In this document: positions 5,789-9,317 of the stretch, one piece after another
How the letters are laid out: each line of letters starts with the position of its first letter
Numbering within the stretch: position 1 is the stretch's first letter
From: Thiotrichaceae bacterium
Lineage (GTDB): Bacteria; Pseudomonadota; Gammaproteobacteria; Thiotrichales; Thiotrichaceae
Assembly: GCA_026992705.1 (NCBI GenBank)
Contig: JALWYT010000013.1
Location: 1 to 9,317, forward strand
DNA: 9,317 nucleotides
Reading direction: 5' to 3'
Notes under the pieces: generated by a model
What the model was told of the DNA's origin: nothing
The model's database searches: none
The model's input: only the letters and a program-made list of their open reading frames with translations
Translations under genes and position numbers: made by a program

Positions 5789-6895
5789 TTACGTTGCTGC
5801 CATTAGCTTTTCTAAGGCAACACCACTATCTAATACATCACGAACGGCATCCGCTGCCGCTTGTAGTGTTTCATAGCGATTTATATGTGTTAAACAAATC
5901 GCCGTTGAATATACCAAGGAATCGTACATCGTTCCTTTTTCGCCTCCTAAAGCGGCTTTTCCTAATTCTGCTGAAAGCTTCGCAACAGCCGATATATCAA
6001 CCGTTGTTGCAATATTATCAACTGCCTCAACAGTGGGTAAATCTTTAGGTAAAGGCACTGCTCTTGTATTAGCTTTAATGCCAATATCACTCGGTGCAAG
6101 GTCACGCTGCTGTAAATCATTAGCGTTATTCTGATAATAAAACAAGCGTCCTGACTGCTGTAAAGAGGGGATAATTCCACCCTCAACCCCACGCACAAAC
6201 ATTGCTGAATCAAAACCAGAATGCTTTGCTAATGCGGTATAAATTGGTGGATATGCCTTATGAACATAACCACCCATCAAATGTGTTGTTTTTGCCCGAA
6301 TGGGACCAAGCATTGTTTCAACGGTTGTCAATACTTGACGTTTAATCATCCGTTGACGCAATGGAATCAAATCATGCAATTTTTTTGCAAAAACACTTTG
6401 GTCAATATAAGCCCAACCCAAACTTTCAACCTGCTTTGCTGCCTCATCAGGCGTTAAATCAACTCGAACACCCGCAGCTTTTAACACCTTATGATGTGTT
6501 GCCCCAAACTTAGGACCAACCTCATTCAAGCCATGCGAGACAGCATTAACCCCCATTGCTGCCAACACAACAGGAATAAACGGTGATGCAGGGACACCAC
6601 GCGTATAACCATCATAAGGGTCACAAATATCAACAATCTCATCAAGTTCAGTATGAGTAATCTCAGCGGATTCAATTAAGGCTTGTAAAATACCGCAATT
6701 TTCTTCATTCGTTTCACGCTTCATGCGTAAAGCAATAAAATAAATCGCCGCTTGAACAGGATCCGCCTCCCCGTTCAAAATCACCTTCATCGATTCATAC
6801 GCTTCTTCAAACGTCAAATCTTTACTGTATTCAGGTCCAGTTGCAACCTTTTGGATGCACTGACGCATGATGTTTTGTTGAATCACGTTAGTCAT
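5789..6895 (-). CDS. TrpD-like glycosyl/phosphoribosyltransferase with non-classical substrate loop
   Basis: This 368-residue protein has the fold of anthranilate phosphoribosyltransferase (class III nucleoside phosphorylase/TrpD superfamily): a small helical N-terminal domain ('TFEEAYESMKVILNGEADPVQAAIYFIALRMK', about 28-60) and a larger alpha/beta domain. 'VSHGLNEVGPKFGATHHKVLKAAGV' (119-143) corresponds to the 'KHGNR-vSs--GsaDvLeaLG' region of TrpD. 'TTVETMLGPIRA' (190-201) corresponds to the 'R-v-N-LGPL-NP' region, and 'FVRGVEGG' (233-240) to '-vhG-dGlDE'. The PRPP-binding GTGGD loop, however, is replaced by DPYDGYTRG (92-100), and the NRS of HGNRS by HGLNE. It is therefore unlikely to be the tryptophan-pathway enzyme, and its substrate is unknown. 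No other trp gene is nearby. It leads a two-gene unit with the 64-aa gene and is divergent from the Sel1 and 137-aa genes. Automatic annotation would probably call it trpD, which I would avoid. Confidence 0.85.
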   Translation of the reverse strand: MTNVIQQNIMRQCIQKVATGPEYSKDLTFEEAYESMKVILNGEADPVQAAIYFIALRMKRETNEENCGILQALIESAEITHTELDEIVDICDPYDGYTRGVPASPFIPVVLAAMGVNAVSHGLNEVGPKFGATHHKVLKAAGVRVDLTPDEAAKQVESLGWAYIDQSVFAKKLHDLIPLRQRMIKRQVLTTVETMLGPIRAKTTHLMGGYVHKAYPPIYTALAKHSGFDSAMFVRGVEGGIIPSLQQSGRLFYYQNNANDLQQRDLAPSDIGIKANTRAVPLPKDLPTVEAVDNIATTVDISAVAKLSAELGKAALGGEKGTMYDSLVYSTAICLTHINRYETLQAAADAVRDVLDSGVALEKLMAAT

Positions 6896-6922
6896 ATAGT
6901 CTCTGTATCATACTGGTATATT

Positions 6923-6952
6923 AGTATATCAAAATATCCCGATAGGGGTAAA
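6923..6952 (-). promoter_or_regulatory. Candidate sigma-70 promoter for the TrpD-like gene
   Basis: On the minus strand TTTACC (6952-6947) and TATACT (6928-6923) are separated by 18 bp, about 28 bp from the ATG. An imperfect palindrome, TATCCC-GATA-GGGGTA (6935-6950), lies across the -35 side and spacer and could be an operator. Another possible -10, TATGAT, lies closer to the ATG, so the exact promoter is uncertain. Confidence 0.35.
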
Positions 6953-6958
6953 ATGCCT

Positions 6959-7041
6959 CTAGGAGCTTGTCCGAGAATAGAAAGCGTAGCGAAAATCACA
7001 GGAGTATTATAAGCTGAACTTATTGTCAGACAAGCTCCTAG
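6959..7041. mobile_element. 83-bp MITE-like element with terminal inverted repeats
   Basis: CTAGGAGCTTGTC at 6959-6971 is repeated as its exact reverse complement at 7029-7041. Extended inwards, the arms match at 19 of 21 positions (6959-6979 against 7021-7041). The 40-bp centre has no coding capacity. The outermost CTAG is itself palindromic and may be target duplication rather than element. Short size, good terminal repeats and no transposase are the marks of a non-autonomous miniature transposable element. The GGAGCTTGTC end resembles IS5-type ends, but this is recollection and not a match I can test. It sits in the shared promoter region of two divergent gene pairs. Alternatives are a large hairpin-forming intergenic repeat or a bidirectional regulatory palindrome. 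Confidence 0.65.
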
Positions 7042-7076
7042 GTCTCCGTATTAGCAATCTGGAATTTATCAAAAAT

Positions 7077-7104
7077 TTGAAATATACGATAAAGTCCATA
7101 CTAT
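7077..7104 (+). promoter_or_regulatory. Candidate sigma-70 promoter for the Sel1-repeat gene
   Basis: TTGAAA (7077-7082) and TACTAT (7099-7104) are separated by 16 bp and would place transcription start near 7111, about 28 bp before the ATG. It lies just to the right of the MITE-like element, so the element forms its immediate upstream region. Confidence 0.5.
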
Positions 7105-7138
7105 CTAACGATCAATTAAACACACAGGAATACAAACC

Positions 7139-7588
7139 ATGTCAGCATCAAATGATGATAATTACCAAATGGACTACGCCAGTGCAATGGCAGCGTTTGA
7201 AGCAAAACACTTCTCTCAGGCAATGAAGCTACTCTCCCCTTTTGCAGAAAATGGTGATGCCAATGCTCAATATTTAGTTGCCATCATGCACCAAAATGGA
7301 CTCGGTGTTGTACAAAATGATGAACAAGCCCTACGCTGGATGACCGCTGCAGCCAATCAAGGCTATGCCGTTGCTCAACACGGTTTAGGTTTTATGTACC
7401 TCGAAGGTGAATGTGTAGAAAAAGACGGCAAAAAAGCCGCAGAATGGTTTCAAAAAGCAGCTGATCAAGGCTTGCAAGGTTCATTAACAACCCTCGCCAT
7501 GATGTACGAGCAAGGAAACGGCGTTGAACAAGACACTGAAAAAGCCAAAGAGCTATACAAAAAAGCAGGCTTTGATGAAATGGGTTAA
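7139..7588 (+). CDS. Sel1-like repeat protein
   Basis: This 149-residue soluble protein is built of Sel1-type (TPR-like) helical repeats, which act as scaffolds for protein-protein contacts. An N-terminal helical pair (DYASAMAAFEAKHFSQAMKLL, about 12-32) is followed by three repeats starting near residues 41 (NAQYLVAIMHQNGLGV...), 77 (AVAQHGLGFMYLEGECV...) and 113 (GSLTTLAMMYEQGNGVEQD...). Each has the characteristic small-residue 'A---LG-mY--G-gV--D---A--w---AA-qG' pattern. No signal peptide is visible, so it is probably cytoplasmic, unlike many exported Sel1 proteins. AGGA (7126-7129) lies 9 nt before the ATG. Its stop codon overlaps the ribosome site of the next gene 11 bp on, so the two are coupled. 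It may be the docking partner for proteins of the divergent TrpD-like unit (inference). Confidence 0.92.
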   Translation: MSASNDDNYQMDYASAMAAFEAKHFSQAMKLLSPFAENGDANAQYLVAIMHQNGLGVVQNDEQALRWMTAAANQGYAVAQHGLGFMYLEGECVEKDGKKAAEWFQKAADQGLQGSLTTLAMMYEQGNGVEQDTEKAKELYKKAGFDEMG

Positions 7589-7599
7589 GGGATAACAAC

Positions 7600-8013
7600 A
7601 TGAGCAGTAATAATCTACACGTTGTCGTCAATGGTACAGCAATTTTACTTTTTGACCGAGGCAAGCCTGTCCCTGGGCATCAGCGGCAATATATCGACAA
7701 TATGGACTTAAAAATGAATGAAGGCATACAATTAGGCGATGACTTCATCACCAATCCAAACCCCATGCAACGAGCACAATTCGTTGCTAACTCGCTTATC
7801 AACGCCCTATTCAAAGAAAATTACGCACTTGCAACCGCAATGTGTACCTACTTAGCCAAACGCATCCCAGACTTAAAACAAGTCAAAGCCATCGGCGACC
7901 TAGAAAAAGAACTATCCGTCGAGCTCGTCTTTGACCGTGACTACGAAACAGCCAAAATGGAACAACCTGTTGCATTTATATCGGAAGGAAATAAACCAAT
8001 AAAACTTAATTAG
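7600..8013 (+). CDS. Conserved-looking 137-aa protein of unknown function
   Basis: I do not recognise a named family. The protein starts with a beta-rich segment, 'NLHVVVNGTAILLFDRGKPV' (5-24), then 'DNMDLKMNEGIQLGDDFITN' (33-52), a predicted helical middle 'MQRAQFVANSLINALFKENY' (56-75) and 'LATAMCTYLAKRIPDLKQVK' (77-96). It ends with a charged 'DLEKELSVELVFDRDYETAK'. There is no signal peptide or membrane helix. AAGGGA (7587-7592), overlapping the stop of the Sel1 gene, is a good ribosome site 7-8 nt before ATG, which supports real translation and coupling. Codon use resembles its neighbour. The helical middle could pack against the Sel1 repeats, but nothing in the sequence proves an interaction. 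No terminator is obvious in the 113 bp up to the tRNA. Confidence 0.8.
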   Translation: MSSNNLHVVVNGTAILLFDRGKPVPGHQRQYIDNMDLKMNEGIQLGDDFITNPNPMQRAQFVANSLINALFKENYALATAMCTYLAKRIPDLKQVKAIGDLEKELSVELVFDRDYETAKMEQPVAFISEGNKPIKLN

Positions 8014-8085
8014 ATAAATACTCACAAAGTAATTCATTGAAAGCAAACAACTTTTTATTATTTTCAAAAAATTGTAAAAACCCCC

Positions 8086-8113
8086 TTGCACAAACAAAAA
8101 GCTTGTATATAAT
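8086..8113 (+). promoter_or_regulatory. Promoter of the tRNA-Thr gene
   Basis: TTGCAC (8086-8091) and a perfect TATAAT (8108-8113) are 16 bp apart. They are followed by ACGCAACC and a start point near 8120, a few bases before the mature tRNA 5' end at 8127. The upstream A/T-rich tract (about 8050-8080) resembles an UP element. Confidence 0.8.
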
Positions 8114-8126
8114 ACGCAACCTCTTA

Positions 8127-8202
<76 letters not shown>

Positions 8203-8208
8203 TATTTT

Positions 8209-8244
8209 AAAAGGCTTGTAGCGTTTTTCGTTACAAGCCTTTTT
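8209..8244 (+). terminator. Intrinsic terminator after tRNA-Thr
   Basis: Arms 8209-8223 and 8229-8243 form a 15-bp stem (AAAAGGCTTGTAGCG against CGTTACAAGCCTTTT, with one G-T pair) around a TTTTT loop, ending in a T run. It starts 7 bp after the encoded CCA and separates the tRNA from the adenosine kinase gene. Confidence 0.9.
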
Positions 8245-8288
8245 GCTTTTCATTATGGTCATATTTTTAATTGAATAGAAAAATAATC

Positions 8289-9284
8289 ATGAAATACGAT
8301 ATTTATGGCATTGGCAATGCATTGGTTGACAAAGAATTTGAAGTCAGTGATGAATTTTTACAAGCTCAGGGCATTAAAAAAGGCATGATGGCACTTATTG
8401 ATGAAGAACAACAAATTAAACTACTTGCTCAATTAAAAGAAACCTTCGGGCTTAAAAAGCGAGCAGGTGGTGGTTCTGCGGCTAATACTATTGTTGCAGC
8501 AAGTCAATTTGGCTCAAAAACTTTTTATGCTTGTAAAGTGGCTGATGATGAAACAGGCAATTTCTATATGAAAGACTTACATGCCGCAGGTGTTAAAACC
8601 CGACTCAATGAAATTAAATGCAATAGTAACGGCTCAACAGGCAAATGTATGGTTATGGTCACACCTGATGCTGAACGAACGATGCATACTTTTCTAGGCA
8701 TTACTGCCGATTTTTGTGAAGATGAACTACATTTCAATGATTTAAAAGCCTCAAAATATCTCTATATCGAAGGTTACCTTGTAACTTCTGAGGTTTCTCG
8801 TGCCGCAGCAATTAGAGCCCGACAAGTTGCTAAAGAAAATAATGTTAAAATTGCCATGACATTCTCTGACCCTGCAATGGTTACTTATTTTAAAGATAAT
8901 ATGGCAGAAATGATCGGTGAACACATCGATATTCTTTTCGGTAATAAAGAAGAATGTATAACCTTTACTGCAACAAACAATTTAGACGATGCTATTAGCA
9001 AATTACTCAACATTACCGATAAATTAGTTATTACACTTGGCAGCAAAGGGGCAATGGTTGTCACTGCTGACAAAGTTATTGAGGTTACTGCTAACAAGAT
9101 CAATGCCATTGATACAAACGGAGCTGGTGATATGTTCGCAGGGGCTTTTATGCACGGTATTAGCCAAGGTTGGGAGGATGAAAAGTCAGCCAAGCTTGCT
9201 AATGCAGCTGCAGCAGAAGTTGTCTCCGTATTTGGAGCGAGATTAGATCGAGATGTTCATCAAAAATTATTGCATAGTTTTTAG
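8289..9284 (+). CDS. Adenosine kinase, PfkB (ribokinase-like) family
   Basis: This enzyme phosphorylates a nucleoside or sugar with ATP. Family resemblance points to adenosine kinase (adenosine to AMP, cytosolic purine salvage). At 331 residues it is full length. The N-terminal 'YDIYGIGNALVDKEFEV' is the first strand with the conserved G-N-A-(L/M)-V-D. 'AGGGSAANT' (59-67) is PfkB signature 1, 'LFGNKEE' (216-222) is the N-x-x-E metal-site region, and 'DTNGAGDMFAGAF' (275-287) is signature 2 with catalytic base D281. ATG 8289 is chosen over an in-frame TTG at 8271 because it gives the usual N-terminus; the ribosome site is weak (TAGAAAA). The gene starts 45 bp after the tRNA terminator and must have its own promoter or read-through. 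The family also contains ribokinase, inosine/guanosine kinase and fructokinase, so substrate specificity is likely but not proved. Confidence 0.88.
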   Translation: MKYDIYGIGNALVDKEFEVSDEFLQAQGIKKGMMALIDEEQQIKLLAQLKETFGLKKRAGGGSAANTIVAASQFGSKTFYACKVADDETGNFYMKDLHAAGVKTRLNEIKCNSNGSTGKCMVMVTPDAERTMHTFLGITADFCEDELHFNDLKASKYLYIEGYLVTSEVSRAAAIRARQVAKENNVKIAMTFSDPAMVTYFKDNMAEMIGEHIDILFGNKEECITFTATNNLDDAISKLLNITDKLVITLGSKGAMVVTADKVIEVTANKINAIDTNGAGDMFAGAFMHGISQGWEDEKSAKLANAAAAEVVSVFGARLDRDVHQKLLHSF

Positions 9285-9317
9285 CACTAAATTTAAGTTA
9301 TTTTACAAAGTTTTATA

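Noticed and set aside
5794..6457. Plus- and minus-strand frames of 65-84 codons inside the TrpD-like gene
   Set aside because: They are shadows of the real gene; their composition is not protein-like and they have no translation signals.
6752..7012. 86-codon plus-strand frame crossing the start of the TrpD-like gene and the MITE-like element
   Set aside because: It is antisense to a well-supported gene and runs through promoter and repeat sequence.
7023..7226. 67-codon plus-strand frame overlapping the start of the Sel1 gene
   Set aside because: It begins inside the inverted repeat, has no ribosome site and overlaps the Sel1 gene in another frame.
7392..7664. 90-codon minus-strand frame opposite the Sel1 and 137-aa genes
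   Set aside because: Shadow of two genes with good ribosome sites on the other strand.
8885..9246. Additional frames within the adenosine kinase gene on both strands
   Set aside because: They overlap the conserved PfkB signature 2 region in other frames.

Overview
The window looks like chromosomal DNA of an AT-rich gammaproteobacterium. It has lipid A synthesis (lpxB), a Wzm/Wzt-type polysaccharide exporter, an orphan membrane cytochrome b and a PfkB-type adenosine kinase. The gene styles recall free-living sulfur- or methane-oxidising gammaproteobacteria, but that placement is an impression from family resemblance, not a demonstrated assignment.

Layout. Positions 2-2324, all on +, are the end of an envelope polysaccharide locus: the C-terminus of a probable parvulin-type peptidyl-prolyl isomerase, then an ABC-2 permease and its ATPase, which overlap by 4 bp. 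The ATPase carries an extra C-terminal domain of the Wzt type. A cupin gene follows on + after 23 bp. Next comes an AT-rich stretch with an orphan cytochrome b gene on - and about 560 bp without an intact gene. That gap appears to hold the remains of a frameshifted gene on - (3818-4242).

lpxB is on -, away from its usual lpxD-fabZ-lpxA partners, and a strong terminator hairpin ends only 22 bp before its start codon. Upstream of the hairpin is a two-gene - unit: a TrpD-like glycosyl/phosphoribosyltransferase that lacks the classical GTGGD loop, and a 64-aa protein. Divergent from it on + are a Sel1-repeat protein and a 137-aa protein I do not recognise. The divergent promoter region contains an 83-bp element with 19/21-bp terminal inverted repeats, which looks like a MITE.

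The right end carries a tRNA-Thr(UGU) with a clear promoter and terminator, then a complete adenosine kinase gene.

How the genes fit together: the left part exports a cell-surface glycan, and lpxB makes the lipid A core to which such glycans may be attached. The four genes around 5553-8013 may form one divergently transcribed functional module. This module is the best candidate here for undescribed biology, because its enzyme has a TrpD fold but an altered substrate-binding loop and its three neighbours give no hint of tryptophan synthesis.
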